The translations under genes were made by a program, and so were the position numbers. Below, in pieces: positions 14,657 through 23,645 of a stretch of 64,000 nucleotides of DNA (position 1 is its first letter; every line of letters begins with the position of its first letter). The notes beneath the pieces were generated by a model. That model was not told the origin of the DNA. It searched no databases and worked only from the letters and a program-made list of their open reading frames with translations. Origin of the DNA: Hyphomicrobiales bacterium (GTDB lineage Bacteria; Pseudomonadota; Alphaproteobacteria; Rhizobiales; Rhizobiaceae); NCBI GenBank assembly GCA_900465685.1, contig UEGR01000003.1, forward strand, positions 174,995-238,994. Direction: 5' to 3'.

Positions 14657-15430
14657 ATGGCGCATGCGGGCGAATTTGCAGGAAAATCGGTTCTGATCAC
14701 CGGCGCAGGCGGTGGCGTCGGTAGTGCGCTTGTGAAGCTGTTTGCAGCGCATGGCGCGCGTGTCATCGGCTGCGATACGACGTTGGACCATTTGACGGCG
14801 GAAGAGCTTCATAGCCGCCATGCCTTTGATCTGCTGGACCGCAGCATGCTGGAGCCAGCGGCAGCGCAAATCATTGCTGCGGACGGTCTGCCGGATATCG
14901 TCATCAACAATGCGGGCTGGACGCGCGCGGAAACATTCGACGGTCTTGTCCAGAGCAAGATCGAAGCGGAAATCGACCTCAATCTGACAGCCGTGGCGGG
15001 CTTTTCCAACGTCATGGCGCAGGCTATGGCGGCACGCGGGCGGGGCGTCTTCGTGTTTATCTCTTCCGTCAATGCCGTCCTGCATTTCGGCAACCCGGCC
15101 TATGCAGCCGCGAAGGCCGGGATCAACGCTTTCGCCAAGGCCATTGCAGTCGAGTTCGGACAAAAGGGCGTGCGCGCCAATGTCGTGTGTCCGGGATCAA
15201 TCCGCACACCTGCCTGGGATCACCGCATTGCGCAGAACCCTGCCGTGCTGGAGCGCTTGAAGCGCCTTTATCCGCTGGGGCGCATCGTTGATACGCGTGA
15301 GGTTGCGGAGGCGGTGGCCTTTCTGGCCTCTGATCGCGCATCGGGGATTACAGGTGCGATCCTGCCGGTCGATGCCGGGTTGACTGCTGGCAGCAGGCCT
15401 TTCATCGACGATATTCTCGGAGGGAACTAG
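14657..15430 (+). CDS. short-chain dehydrogenase/reductase (SDR)
   Basis: A 257-aa classical SDR: cofactor motif TGAGGGVG near residue 17, NNAG at about 87, catalytic Ser in FISSVN, YxxxK as YAAAKAG, and PGxxxTP as PGSIRTPAW. The conserved Asp after beta-2 (GCDTT) suggests NAD rather than NADP. It is the first gene of a cluster with an RpiR regulator and an NTF2-like protein, next to aldonate catabolism genes, so a sugar or sugar-acid dehydrogenase role is likely; the substrate is not evident. GGGGAATGGC precedes the ATG. Confidence 0.8.
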   Translation: MAHAGEFAGKSVLITGAGGGVGSALVKLFAAHGARVIGCDTTLDHLTAEELHSRHAFDLLDRSMLEPAAAQIIAADGLPDIVINNAGWTRAETFDGLVQSKIEAEIDLNLTAVAGFSNVMAQAMAARGRGVFVFISSVNAVLHFGNPAYAAAKAGINAFAKAIAVEFGQKGVRANVVCPGSIRTPAWDHRIAQNPAVLERLKRLYPLGRIVDTREVAEAVAFLASDRASGITGAILPVDAGLTAGSRPFIDDILGGN

Positions 15431-15469
15431 GCCGATGGGAAAGGGCAGCGGCTTGCCGCGCTGATTGTC

Positions 15470-16351
15470 ATGAGCAAGGTTGCCGATATCATAACGCGGT
15501 TGCATGTCGTGGCGCAGGACGGATCAAAATCCGACCGCAAACTGGCTGCGCTGGTGCTGGCCGATCCGGATTATGCGTCAAAAGCCGCGATCTCCGACAT
15601 TGCCGCGCGGGCCAGTGTGAGCGAACCGACGGTGACGCGCTTTTGTCGTGCGCTCGGTTGCGATGGGGTGCGTGAGTTCAAGTTCTTTCTGGCACAGGCA
15701 CTGGCCATTGGCGGCCAATACCTGACCGCTGAACTCCCCGCTCGCGACATCGGCGAGAGCCGCATTGCGACAGCGGTAACGGATGCTGCGATCGCCGCGA
15801 TCCAGCGCGCGAGCGATGGGCTGGATATGGCCGGGGTGATGAAAACAGCCGAGCGATTGGCTGCTGGTGGTCCTGTTCTGTGTCTGGGGTCGGGCGGTAT
15901 CTCCTCCATGCTGGCGACCGAAATGCAGAACCGGCTGTTTCGTCTCGGCATTCCGGTCAGCGCGCAGGTGGATGGCCAGTTGCAGCCCATGTATGCCGCG
16001 GTCACTACGCCCGAAACGACGGTGATCGCGTTTTCGGTTTCGGGCTTTGCGCGCTCCGTGGTGGAGGCGGTGCTGGTGGCGAAGCAATATGGGGCCGTGA
16101 CGATTGCCATTACAGCGGCTGATTCCGATCTTGCCCGGGCGGCGGACAGGATCATTCCGTTTCAGGCTGATGAGGACGGGAATATTTACAAGCCGACGTC
16201 CTCGCGCTTTGCGCTGCTTGCCATTCTCGACATGATCGCCACAGCGACAGCCGAGGCGCGCGGGCTGAAGGTGCTGGAAAACCTGCGCCGGATCAAACAT
16301 AGCCTGAACACGCTCAAAATCGACGATCCGCGTCTGCCGCTGGGCGACTGA
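15470..16351 (+). CDS. RpiR-family transcriptional regulator (HTH-SIS)
   Basis: A 293-aa protein. Residues 1-75 carry the RpiR helix-turn-helix (SDIAARASVSEPTVTRFCRALGCDGVREFKFFLAQAL), and residues 125-250 a SIS sugar-phosphate-binding fold (GPVLCLGSGGISSMLATEMQNRLFRLG, VIAFSVSGFARSVVEAV). RpiR proteins sense phosphosugars and control sugar catabolic operons, so it likely regulates the SDR and neighbours. It follows the SDR gene by 39 bases; the ribosome-binding site is poor. Confidence 0.85.
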   Translation: MSKVADIITRLHVVAQDGSKSDRKLAALVLADPDYASKAAISDIAARASVSEPTVTRFCRALGCDGVREFKFFLAQALAIGGQYLTAELPARDIGESRIATAVTDAAIAAIQRASDGLDMAGVMKTAERLAAGGPVLCLGSGGISSMLATEMQNRLFRLGIPVSAQVDGQLQPMYAAVTTPETTVIAFSVSGFARSVVEAVLVAKQYGAVTIAITAADSDLARAADRIIPFQADEDGNIYKPTSSRFALLAILDMIATATAEARGLKVLENLRRIKHSLNTLKIDDPRLPLGD

Positions 16352-16409
16352 GATCATTGTAATGCATATAGCCGAGGCACAGAGAGCCGCGACAAGCAAG
16401 GGGATGAAG

Positions 16410-16883
16410 ATGACGGGAACGATCAATCCGTTCGATGGTGATCAGGATCGCGCACAGATCTGGGACATGCTGGTGCGGCGTGATATCGATGCTTTCGTCA
16501 ATCAGGACTGGGCGCTGGTGGCCGATGATTTCGACGAAATCCGCTTTCTTGGCATTCATGCGCATCATGAAGCCGATCCCGATAAATGGGATGCCGGATT
16601 TCCGACATTGGCGGCCTATCGCGACGAGTGGCTGCGACAGGCGGCGGAGAGTGCTGCGACGGAATTTGCCGAATCTCTTTCAGAGGGCATTTTCCGCGCT
16701 ACCGATCTCAGCGTTATCGACATTACGGGCGATGTCGCAGTTGCGCGGAAAAAATTTTACGGCACCATCGCAAAAAAAGATGGCTCGGTCGATCGCCTCA
16801 ACTGGCAGACGCTTTATTTCTGCCGTCGCGATGGCACGCGTTGGAAAATTACGGGCTTCGTCGGTTATATGAGATATCGCTAA
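16410..16883 (+). CDS. NTF2-like/SnoaL-type small protein
   Basis: A 157-aa protein (from the ATG at 16410, six bases after AGGGG; an earlier ATG at 16404 touches that site and 16362 has none). The pattern RAQIWDMLVRRDIDAFVNQDWALVADDF, then a strand-rich C-terminal half (DVAVARKKFYGTIAKKDG, LNWQTLYFCRRDGTRWKITGFVGY), resembles the cone-shaped NTF2/DUF4440 fold. Such proteins can be isomerases, hydrolases or accessory proteins. Last gene of the SDR-RpiR cluster; function unknown. Confidence 0.65.
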   Translation: MTGTINPFDGDQDRAQIWDMLVRRDIDAFVNQDWALVADDFDEIRFLGIHAHHEADPDKWDAGFPTLAAYRDEWLRQAAESAATEFAESLSEGIFRATDLSVIDITGDVAVARKKFYGTIAKKDGSVDRLNWQTLYFCRRDGTRWKITGFVGYMRYR

Positions 16884-16908
16884 AAAATAGCGGATTCAGG
16901 TGTTTTTG

Positions 16909-16940
16909 GGCGCAAATGAGGCCGGTTTGCGCCTATTTTC
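16909..16940 (+). terminator. hairpin after the NTF2-like gene
   Basis: GGCGCAAA (16909-16916) pairs with TTTGCGCC (16926-16933), followed by a short T-rich stretch. It is placed 26 bases after the stop codon. Confidence 0.6.
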
Positions 16941-16982
16941 ATGTATAGACGAATACATGTCGATCCATAGTATAATCATACT
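16940..16982. promoter_or_regulatory. two small inverted repeats upstream of proV
   Basis: CATGTAT-N6-ATACATG (16940-16959) and AGTAT-N4-ATACT (16969-16982). Both are AT-rich dyads of operator size. They lie about 440 bp before the proV start, in an otherwise empty stretch. Confidence 0.3.
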
Positions 16983-17421
16983 GTTTTTCTCAAATTATAG
17001 CTATTTCGTCTTCAATCTATAGTCATCGGGCCGATGTCGCAGCTGATGGCATATTTGTCGCAGGCCGTTCGTGCAATTGAGTGGCGGAGGACTACTATTG
17101 TCCTCATGCTGGCCGACTTCGACCTACTTAAAAATGCCCCGGCCAGCCTGCATATTTCGTCGCGCAACCTTTCAAAAAATCACTAAAGGGGATGGGTGCG
17201 CTTGGATGAATTCACGGCTGTGGGTGGACATGTCGGGAAATGACCTATATAGAATCAGGCAATCTTTCGCTAATCATTCCATGCGTTTCGTTCGCGGAAC
17301 GCAGATCGTGTGTGCGCAATTTGCGCTGGAATGAAGTTTTATCAATCTTGAAAAGGAGATTAAGTCCGCCAGCACAGCGGGGTTAAACTTAATGCATGGT
17401 ATTTTATACAAGGATGAAAGT
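16983..17421. other. long non-coding leader region before proV
   Basis: About 440 bp without a convincing gene. One short open frame (17071-17334) exists but has no ribosome-binding site and an unlikely composition. The region is AT-rich near 16980-17010 and probably holds the osmoregulated promoter of the proVWX genes; I could not place the promoter with confidence. Confidence 0.4.
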
Positions 17422-18606
17422 ATGAAGTCGCCGGCTAAGACAAAGATAAGCTTGAATGGCGTGTTTAAAGTCTTCGGCGACGACCCGGAGCGTGCAATGG
17501 AAGCGTTGCGCGCGGGCAAGTCAAAAGCGCAGATTTACAGCGATCTCGGGGCCACCATTGGCGTCGACGATGCTAGTTTTGATATTTATGAAGGCGAAGT
17601 ATTCGTCATCATGGGTCTGTCCGGTTCGGGCAAGTCGACCCTCCTGCGCCTGCTCAATCGGCTGATCGAACCGACCGCTGGTTCCATCGAAGTTGAAGGC
17701 CGCGATATCGTCAAAATGACGAAGCGCGAGCTGATCGACCTTCGCCGCCGCGACATGAGCATGGTTTTCCAGTCATTCGCACTGTTGCCCAATCGTTCGG
17801 TGCTGAACAACGCCGCCTTCGGCCTTGAAGTGGCCGGAATGGGTGAAGCCGAGCGTCACGCAAAGGCGCTGAGCGCGCTCGCCGCCGTCGGTCTTGAACC
17901 TTATGCCAACAGCATGCCGGACCAGCTTTCTGGCGGCATGAAGCAGCGCGTCGGTCTGGCGCGGGCTTTGGCCAGCGAGCCGACCATCCTGCTGATGGAT
18001 GAAGCGTTTTCCGCACTCGATCCGCTGATCCGCACGGAAATGCAGGACGAGTTGAAGCGCCTTCAGGCCCAGCACAGCCGCACCATCATCTTCGTCAGCC
18101 ATGACCTTGATGAAGCGATGCGCATTGGCGACCGTATCTGCATCATGCAGCACGGCAAGGTCGTACAGGTCGGCACACCGAACGAGATCGTCTCGGAGCC
18201 TGCCAACGATTATGTCCGGTCCTTCTTCCGCAATGTGGATGTGTCGCGTGTCTTCAAGGCCGCTGATGTCGCCCGTGAGGATGAACTGATCGTGTTCGAA
18301 CCGGACCAGCTTGCAACTGCGTTGGAGCGTTTTGATGCCAGCGGCAAGGTGTTTGGCGTGCTGGTCGATGCCGACCGCACCTATCGTGGCCTTGTCAGCC
18401 GGGATGCGCTCGCCAAAGGCGCTGTCGCCGAAGCCGGAACGCGACTTGACGATGTGGCCGCCATCGAGGCGGAAGCGCCGTTGTCCGGTCTGCTGACGCA
18501 GGTTGCAGCCAGCCCCTGGCCGATGCCCGTCACCGACCGGCAGAACCGCTATGTTGGCGCGATCAGCAAATCGTCATTGCTTGAAACTTTGGGTCGTGCG
18601 GGCTGA
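17422..18606 (+). CDS. proV: glycine betaine/proline betaine ABC transporter ATP-binding protein
   Basis: A 394-aa ATPase. It has an N-terminal extension typical of ProV/OpuAA (NGVFKVFGDDPERAMEALRAGKSK), Walker A GLSGSGKST, signature LSGGMKQRVGLARAL and the ProV-type Walker B LLMDEAFSALDPL. The C-terminal 110 residues form the CBS-domain region that senses ionic strength in OpuA-type systems. I use the ATG at 17422, seven bases after AAGGA. The neighbours ProW and ProX complete the importer. Confidence 0.9.
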   Translation: MKSPAKTKISLNGVFKVFGDDPERAMEALRAGKSKAQIYSDLGATIGVDDASFDIYEGEVFVIMGLSGSGKSTLLRLLNRLIEPTAGSIEVEGRDIVKMTKRELIDLRRRDMSMVFQSFALLPNRSVLNNAAFGLEVAGMGEAERHAKALSALAAVGLEPYANSMPDQLSGGMKQRVGLARALASEPTILLMDEAFSALDPLIRTEMQDELKRLQAQHSRTIIFVSHDLDEAMRIGDRICIMQHGKVVQVGTPNEIVSEPANDYVRSFFRNVDVSRVFKAADVAREDELIVFEPDQLATALERFDASGKVFGVLVDADRTYRGLVSRDALAKGAVAEAGTRLDDVAAIEAEAPLSGLLTQVAASPWPMPVTDRQNRYVGAISKSSLLETLGRAG

Positions 18607-18644
18607 TTGCCCGCCTCCAGATTTTTCTCGCATGCATTTATTGA

Positions 18645-18690
18645 CGCATTTCCGGACGCAAAATCGCTTCGCACTTTTGCTGGAAATGCT
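18645..18690. repeat. Rhizobiales-type palindromic intergenic repeat
   Basis: GCATTTCC (18646-18653) pairs with GGAAATGC (18682-18689), and the inside is also paired (GGACGCAAAA with TTTTGC). This sequence type is a dispersed repeat in rhizobial and Brucella genomes. It lies in the proV-proW spacer and would form a strong hairpin in the mRNA. Related copies are at 19661, 30072, 34794 and, cut by the window end, 63985. Confidence 0.7.
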
Positions 18691-18729
18691 TCCCACCCAG
18701 TCCAGAAATACGGAAATGGACGGTAAAAC

Positions 18730-19638
18730 ATGGATTTGAATTTCAGTGTTGGTGGTGCGGCTGATGTGGTGGTCAATTACATTCTCGACCATTTCACGCC
18801 TGCACTCGATATAATCGCAGCGGCCATCGGTTTTGTGACCGATGGCATTCAAAACGCTCTCATCGCAATCCCACCTGTCGCCGGTGTGGCCATCCTCACT
18901 TTGCTCGCGCTGTGGCGCGTTGGCTGGAAGTTCGCGATTTTCACCATTCTCGCATTGGCGCTCATCATCCACATGGAATTGTGGAGTGGCACAATGGAAA
19001 GCCTGTCGCTGGTGCTGGCATCGACCGTTATTGCGATGGTGATCGGCATCCCGCTGGGTATCGCCATGGCGCGCAGCGACATGGTGGCGTCGATCGTGCG
19101 CCCGGTGCTCGACCTGATGCAGACAATGCCAGCCTTCGTCTATCTTATTCCGGCGGCGATGTTTTTCGGTCTTGGCGCTGTACCCGGCACGATTGCAACG
19201 GTGATCTTTGCCATGCCGCCAGTGGTGCGCCTGACCAATCTCGGCATTCGTCAGGTCCACGCGGAATTCGTCGAAGCGGGTCTGGCCTTCGGCTGTACGT
19301 CGCGACAGCTTCTGTTCAAGGTGCAGCTGCCGAACGCCATGCCGTCGATCATGGCCGGTGTGAACCAGACAATCATGCTGTCCCTGTCGATGGTGGTCAT
19401 CGCGTCGATGATCGGTGCCGGCGGTCTTGGCAATACGGTCCTGACCGGTATCCAGCGCCTCAATGTGGGTCTTGGTTTCGAAGGCGGTCTGGCCGTGGTC
19501 ATTCTGGCGGTCATTCTCGACCGCATCACCCAGAGCTTCGGCAAGGGAAATGGCACTGGCTTCTTCAAGAGGCTGGCATCAATGAGAAAGGCGGCAGACA
19601 CACAGTCTGCCTCATCCTTTCGCAAGCAGGAAGCATGA
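18730..19638 (+). CDS. proW: glycine betaine/proline betaine ABC transporter permease
   Basis: A 302-aa membrane protein with an amphipathic N-terminal part and about six to seven hydrophobic helices. The binding-protein-dependent transport motif is recognisable (IRQVHAEFVEAGLAFGCTSRQLLFKVQLPNAMPSIMAG, with the EAA...G loop). It forms the channel of the ProVWX osmoprotectant importer. It starts 123 bases after proV, the spacer holding a palindromic repeat, and ends 116 bases before proX with a second repeat in between. Confidence 0.88.
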   Translation: MDLNFSVGGAADVVVNYILDHFTPALDIIAAAIGFVTDGIQNALIAIPPVAGVAILTLLALWRVGWKFAIFTILALALIIHMELWSGTMESLSLVLASTVIAMVIGIPLGIAMARSDMVASIVRPVLDLMQTMPAFVYLIPAAMFFGLGAVPGTIATVIFAMPPVVRLTNLGIRQVHAEFVEAGLAFGCTSRQLLFKVQLPNAMPSIMAGVNQTIMLSLSMVVIASMIGAGGLGNTVLTGIQRLNVGLGFEGGLAVVILAVILDRITQSFGKGNGTGFFKRLASMRKAADTQSASSFRKQEA

Positions 19639-19660
19639 GACAGAACAATAAAATAACGGC

Positions 19661-19706
19661 AGCGCATTCCGAAAAGTGGGAACCGGTTTTCGGGCAAAAA
19701 TGCGCT
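19661..19706. repeat. Rhizobiales-type palindromic intergenic repeat
   Basis: AGCGCATT (19661-19668) pairs with AATGCGCT (19699-19706) and CCGAAAA (19669-19675) with TTTTCGG (19687-19693); loop GTGGGAACCGG. This is a familiar dispersed element of Rhizobiales genomes. It separates proW from proX and may set the relative mRNA level of the binding protein. Confidence 0.75.
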
Positions 19707-19754
19707 CCAAAGAATAATAAAACGGGAACTGAATCCAATCGAAAAGGAGTAGGC

Positions 19755-20621
19755 ATGTTGAAGAAACTTGCAGGTTTCGGTCTGGCTGCAGTGGTGGCGG
19801 GTACCATGACAATGGGCGCGGCCTTTGCGCAGGACGGTAAGACGGTAAAGATCGGCTGGGCCCCGTGGTCCGATGCCGAGTTCGTCACCAAGCTGACCAA
19901 GAAGCTGATCGAAGACAATCTCGGCCAGAAGGTCGAGCTGGTGCAGACCGATGTTGCACCGCTTTATCAGGGCGTGAGCCGAGGCGATATCGATGCCATG
20001 CTGATGGCCTGGTTGCCGGAAACCCACGCTGATTATTACAAGCGCATCGAGGGCAAGGTCGAAAATCTCGGACCGCTCTATGAAGGTGCAAAGCTTGGCT
20101 GGATCGTTCCCGATTACATCCCGGAAAGCGAGATCAGCTCTATTGCCGATCTGAAGAAGCCTGAAGTGAAGGAAAAGCTGAAGGGCGAAATTCAGGGTAT
20201 CGATCCGGGCGCCGGTCTGACACGTCTGTCGCAGGAAGCGATCAAGAAATACGGGCTCGATTACAAGCTCAATATTTCGAGTGAAGCGGCCATGTTGACG
20301 ACGGTTGACCGTGCAACCCGTTCGGACGGCTGGTTTGTGGCAACGTCGTGGAGCCCGCACTGGATGTTCGGCAAGTACAAGCTGCGCTATATTGCCGATC
20401 CTGAAGGCGCGCTGGGCGGTGCAGAGCATGTGGACGCCATTGTCCGCAAGGGCTTCAAGGAAGAAAACCCGAAGGTCGCGGCGCTGCTGACCAAGATCGA
20501 CATTCCGATCAACGAACTTGAATCGGCAATGTTCGATGCGCAGCAGACGTCTTACGAGAAGGCCGTCGATAAATATATCGCCGACCACCCGGACCGCATC
20601 AAGGAATGGCTTGCCGAATAA
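19755..20621 (+). CDS. proX: glycine betaine/proline betaine-binding periplasmic protein
   Basis: A 288-aa protein with a signal peptide (KLAGFGLAAVVAGTMTMGAAFA-QD). The mature chain starts with KTVKIGWAPWSDAEF and contains the OpuAC-type sequence DVAPLYQGVSRGDIDAMLMAWLPETH and WFVATSWSPHWMF, whose Trp residues supply the aromatic cage for quaternary ammonium. Choline, glycine betaine or proline betaine are possible ligands. AAAGGAG precedes the ATG. An intrinsic terminator follows 19 bases after the stop. Confidence 0.9.
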   Translation: MLKKLAGFGLAAVVAGTMTMGAAFAQDGKTVKIGWAPWSDAEFVTKLTKKLIEDNLGQKVELVQTDVAPLYQGVSRGDIDAMLMAWLPETHADYYKRIEGKVENLGPLYEGAKLGWIVPDYIPESEISSIADLKKPEVKEKLKGEIQGIDPGAGLTRLSQEAIKKYGLDYKLNISSEAAMLTTVDRATRSDGWFVATSWSPHWMFGKYKLRYIADPEGALGGAEHVDAIVRKGFKEENPKVAALLTKIDIPINELESAMFDAQQTSYEKAVDKYIADHPDRIKEWLAE

Positions 20622-20640
20622 TCGGTAAGTCTAGAGATGG

Positions 20641-20669
20641 AAAAGCCCCGCTCTTGCGGGGCTTTTTTT
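20641..20669 (+). terminator. intrinsic terminator of proVWX
   Basis: AAAAGCCCCG-CTCTT-GCGGGGCTTTT with a run of seven T. It also ends close to the stop of the convergent DMT gene and may work on that transcript too. Confidence 0.9.
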
Positions 20670-21594
20670 ATCCCCTGCGGGCGATGAGAATACCGGCAAT
20701 GACAATCGCGCCGCCAAGCCCCTGCATCATGCCGAGCGGCTCGGACAGAATAGTCCAGGCGAGGAACGCCGCCACCACCGGCTGAAGCAGCAAGGTGAGC
20801 GACGAAAAGGAAGCGGGCAGAAAGGCCAGAGCATAGGCGATCATGCTTTGTCCGGCGGCATGGGTGAGCCATGCAAGGCCCGCCAGCACAAGCCAGCCAT
20901 AGAGCGTGGTGGGCATGATCTGCCCTTCCGCAAAATAGGCGACCGGCAGCGATACGATTGCTGCAATGGCACTGCTCCAAAGCATGATACGCATGGTCGA
21001 AAAGCGGTTGCGCAAGCGCCCGACCGATAGAATGTATCCGGCATAGAAGACCGCCGCGAGCAGCGCGAGCGCATCGCCGGATGATTGCGAATGCAGGAGT
21101 TCGCCGGGGCCGCCTTTCAGCACGACCACGCCGAGAACAGCAACGACCAGCCCGATGATGAACGACTGGCTGACATGTGCCTTATAGAGCAGCCATGCCG
21201 CAAGCGTTACGAAGATCGGGGCCATATTGGCGAGAAGCGTCGCATTGGCGACCGATGTGTAATGCAGCGACAAATGCCACGCGCCGAGATCGGCAGCGAT
21301 GAACAGGCCAGGCACAGTAAGCAGCAGACAGTCCGTGAGGGTGAGGCGCGCATTGTCCTTGATGTCACCGCGCTCACGTCCGCTCATCAGCATGAGCGGG
21401 ATGACCGCCAGCGCCACGCGCCAGAATCCGGTGGCAAGCGGGCCAACTTCCGAGAGGCGAACGAAAATCGGCGAACTGGCGATGGCAAAGCCACCGGCCA
21501 CCAGAATTGGCATGGCCCAGCGCTGACCAAACGACTGAGCGTTGGAAGGGGTTGGGCTCGTTACGGGGCTCTCTGGGGCGGTCGTCTGCGACAT
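20668..21594 (-). CDS. EamA/DMT-family transporter (RhaT/YdcZ-type exporter)
   Basis: A 308-aa protein with ten hydrophobic helices in two EamA repeats (first PILVAGGFAIASSPIFVRLS; second about residue 170, DALALLAAVFYAGYILSVGR). The pattern LHYTSVANATLLANMAPIF is a typical EamA motif. Members export amino acids, nucleobases or metabolites; substrate unknown. I take the ATG at 21594 (MSQTTAPESP...); a GTG 72 bases upstream would add a polar tail without a ribosome-binding site. It is convergent with proX. Confidence 0.8.
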   Translation of the reverse strand: MSQTTAPESPVTSPTPSNAQSFGQRWAMPILVAGGFAIASSPIFVRLSEVGPLATGFWRVALAVIPLMLMSGRERGDIKDNARLTLTDCLLLTVPGLFIAADLGAWHLSLHYTSVANATLLANMAPIFVTLAAWLLYKAHVSQSFIIGLVVAVLGVVVLKGGPGELLHSQSSGDALALLAAVFYAGYILSVGRLRNRFSTMRIMLWSSAIAAIVSLPVAYFAEGQIMPTTLYGWLVLAGLAWLTHAAGQSMIAYALAFLPASFSSLTLLLQPVVAAFLAWTILSEPLGMMQGLGGAIVIAGILIARRG

Positions 21595-21920
21595 GTCAAA
21601 CTCGGGGTCAAACTCGGTCTTGTGTCGAACGCCTAAAGCCGCCTGCACAATGGATGCTGCGGGCACGCGATAAGGTCCGACATGCGAAAGATGAACCGGC
21701 GTTGCAGAGCGAATTCAGCACATTTTTTCTGCTACGCATGTTCCAAAACCGTCTGTCATGTCGCAAAGCAATCGAATTGTAGAAATTCTCAATTGTGGGC
21801 AGGACGGACGTCGAGATTGCTTATTCCTGTTTGAACAAAGCGTCCAGAAGAAAGATGTGCCGACAGGTTGCTTTGCGATCACTGTTGCCACAACGCCTTC
21901 AGCATATCGCCAGGCAATAA

Positions 21921-21944
21921 AAAGCGCCCCGCAGGGCGCTTTCT
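21921..21944 (-). terminator. intrinsic terminator of the BA14K gene
   Basis: AAAGCGCCC (21921-21929) pairs with GGGCGCTTT (21934-21942). A-rich sequence to the left gives a T-run on the minus strand, 20 bases after the stop of the gene ending at 21962. Confidence 0.8.
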
Positions 21945-21961
21945 GTTCATTGATCGTTCGC

Positions 21962-22489
21962 TTACCGATAGGGCGAAACGCATTGTCTGCGTGGGCCGCT
22001 GTTCGGCTGGAAGGTGTTATCCGAAACGCGATAGGTGCGATAACGGTTCTGGCACCACCGCACGTGGTTGTTGGTGTGCACAACACGCGGCTGGTTCAGC
22101 GCGCCACCGACAATCGCACCGGCGGTGAAGGCTGCCAGTGGATACCACCAGCCGTCGCTGTGGCGGCGATAACCGTTACGATAGTAGCGCGAGCCATGAT
22201 GACCGTGCCAGTAGCCGGGGCGGTTCGAAGGCCGGTGGCTGCTGTGTGGCGGACGGCCCGGCCTGTTGGCGTGATGCGGCGGGCGGCCTGGCCTGTGGGC
22301 ATTGCTCGGCGGACGTTTATGACGCTGGGCATGGCCCCGCGGCGGACGGCGATCATCGCGAACCTGTTCGACATTCTGATTAAGCGCAGGACGCTCAAGG
22401 TTCATCGGCGCAGCCATGCTCGGAACGATAGATGTGATACCAAAGACCAGCGCCAAGGTCCCCGCGCATGCCTTTTTCAATATGTTCAT
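21962..22489 (-). CDS. BA14K-family protein
   Basis: A 175-aa protein. The N-terminus is a signal peptide ([20 protein letters not shown]...SMA). A middle region is rich in Arg, Pro and His (repeats of [16 protein letters not shown] type). A single helix follows ([17 protein letters not shown]), and the C-terminus [19 protein letters not shown] is the BA14K motif found in the immunoreactive 14-kDa protein of Brucella abortus. Family members are lectin-like or surface-associated. Start chosen at 22489 after GAGGG; an upstream in-frame start has no site. Confidence 0.85.
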   Translation of the reverse strand: MNILKKACAGTLALVFGITSIVPSMAAPMNLERPALNQNVEQVRDDRRPPRGHAQRHKRPPSNAHRPGRPPHHANRPGRPPHSSHRPSNRPGYWHGHHGSRYYRNGYRRHSDGWWYPLAAFTAGAIVGGALNQPRVVHTNNHVRWCQNRYRTYRVSDNTFQPNSGPRRQCVSPYR

Positions 22490-22592
22490 GTGCAACCCTC
22501 CGTATGGAACAACGCATCTAAACGCCTGAAAACACAAATGGTTCCGTATTCAGACGGCGATAGGGTCGAATTTTGATGCGAAGAGGAGGTGT

Positions 22593-23642
22593 TTACTCGA
22601 TACCGATGCGCACGATCTTGTCCACGAGCGCCGAGGCCAGATTGAGCGCGCTGCCGGTGGCGGTCACGATCTGGGGCAGGATCATCCATTCCAGCATCCA
22701 TGCCGCGCCCGAGCGTTCCTGCTCATGCACCATGGACTGGTGAAGGCCCGAAACCTGAACCGCGTTGAAACGGGCAAGGCTGACCAGCACTTCAGCACCC
22801 ACCGGGTTTTGTTTATGCGGCATGGCGGATGAGCCGCCACCGCCCGACAGGGAAAGCTCTGCCCCAAGCTCGGCCATCAGCGCGATGTCCTGTCCGAATT
22901 TGCCAAGCGTGCCAGTGATCAGCGACAGAAGACTGCCAAACTCGGCGATAAATGCGCGCTGGCTTTGCCATTGCGGTCGGTCGCGAAGGCCAAGTTTTTC
23001 TGCGAGAAGGGCGCGCAGTGCAGGGCCTTTTTCGCCGAATTTTTCCAGCGTTCCGGCAGCTCCGCCGAATTGCAGCGGGAAGGCGAGAGCGGCGAGCTTC
23101 TGCTCATAATCGGCGATTGGCGCCCGCCAGCTCGTGATGCGGTCTGAAACCGTGACGGGTATGGCGGCCTGCATACGGGTATAGGCCGTCAGGCCATTTT
23201 TGCCGAAGGTCGCATCAAGCCATTTGAAGCGGTCGGACAAATGTTGCAGCCGACCGCGTAAAATGGCGTTTGCCTCACGCAGCCGCAGCATCAGGCTCGT
23301 ATCGATAACGTCCTGGCTGGTCGCACCAAAATGCAGTTGGGCCGCGAATTCCGGACCGGTCGCCTGACGCAGTTCCTTGACGAGTGCCGGGATGATGACG
23401 CCATCCCGTGCGGTCCCGCTTTCAAGAACGGACAGGTCCGGTTCAAAAGTCTCCGCTGCAAGCCTGATCGCATTGGCGGCTTCATTGGGGATAATCCCCA
23501 GCGAAGCCTGGGCATCCGATAGCGCCACTTCGAAGCGGACCATTCCGGCAATATCCGCAGCCGCGGTGAAGAGACTTAAAATCTCTTCGTCATCGCCAAA
23601 AAGTCCCGCCAGAAACGGATGTTCGAATACCGAAATGCTCAT
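22593..23642 (-). CDS. pcaB: 3-carboxy-cis,cis-muconate cycloisomerase
   Basis: A 349-aa fumarase/aspartase-superfamily enzyme with the signature GSSAMPHKQNPV and the second conserved region HFGATSQDVIDT. It converts beta-carboxy-cis,cis-muconate to gamma-carboxymuconolactone in the protocatechuate branch. At about 350 residues it is shorter than the 450-residue Pseudomonas enzymes, as is usual for rhizobial PcaB. It is the last gene of pcaDCHGB and starts three bases after pcaG. Confidence 0.93.
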   Translation of the reverse strand: MSISVFEHPFLAGLFGDDEEILSLFTAAADIAGMVRFEVALSDAQASLGIIPNEAANAIRLAAETFEPDLSVLESGTARDGVIIPALVKELRQATGPEFAAQLHFGATSQDVIDTSLMLRLREANAILRGRLQHLSDRFKWLDATFGKNGLTAYTRMQAAIPVTVSDRITSWRAPIADYEQKLAALAFPLQFGGAAGTLEKFGEKGPALRALLAEKLGLRDRPQWQSQRAFIAEFGSLLSLITGTLGKFGQDIALMAELGAELSLSGGGGSSAMPHKQNPVGAEVLVSLARFNAVQVSGLHQSMVHEQERSGAAWMLEWMILPQIVTATGSALNLASALVDKIVRIGIE

Positions 23643-23645
23643 GCG

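Noticed and set aside
17071..17334. 87-codon plus-strand open frame before proV
   Set aside because: No ribosome-binding site, Cys/Arg-rich low-quality sequence, no recognisable domain.
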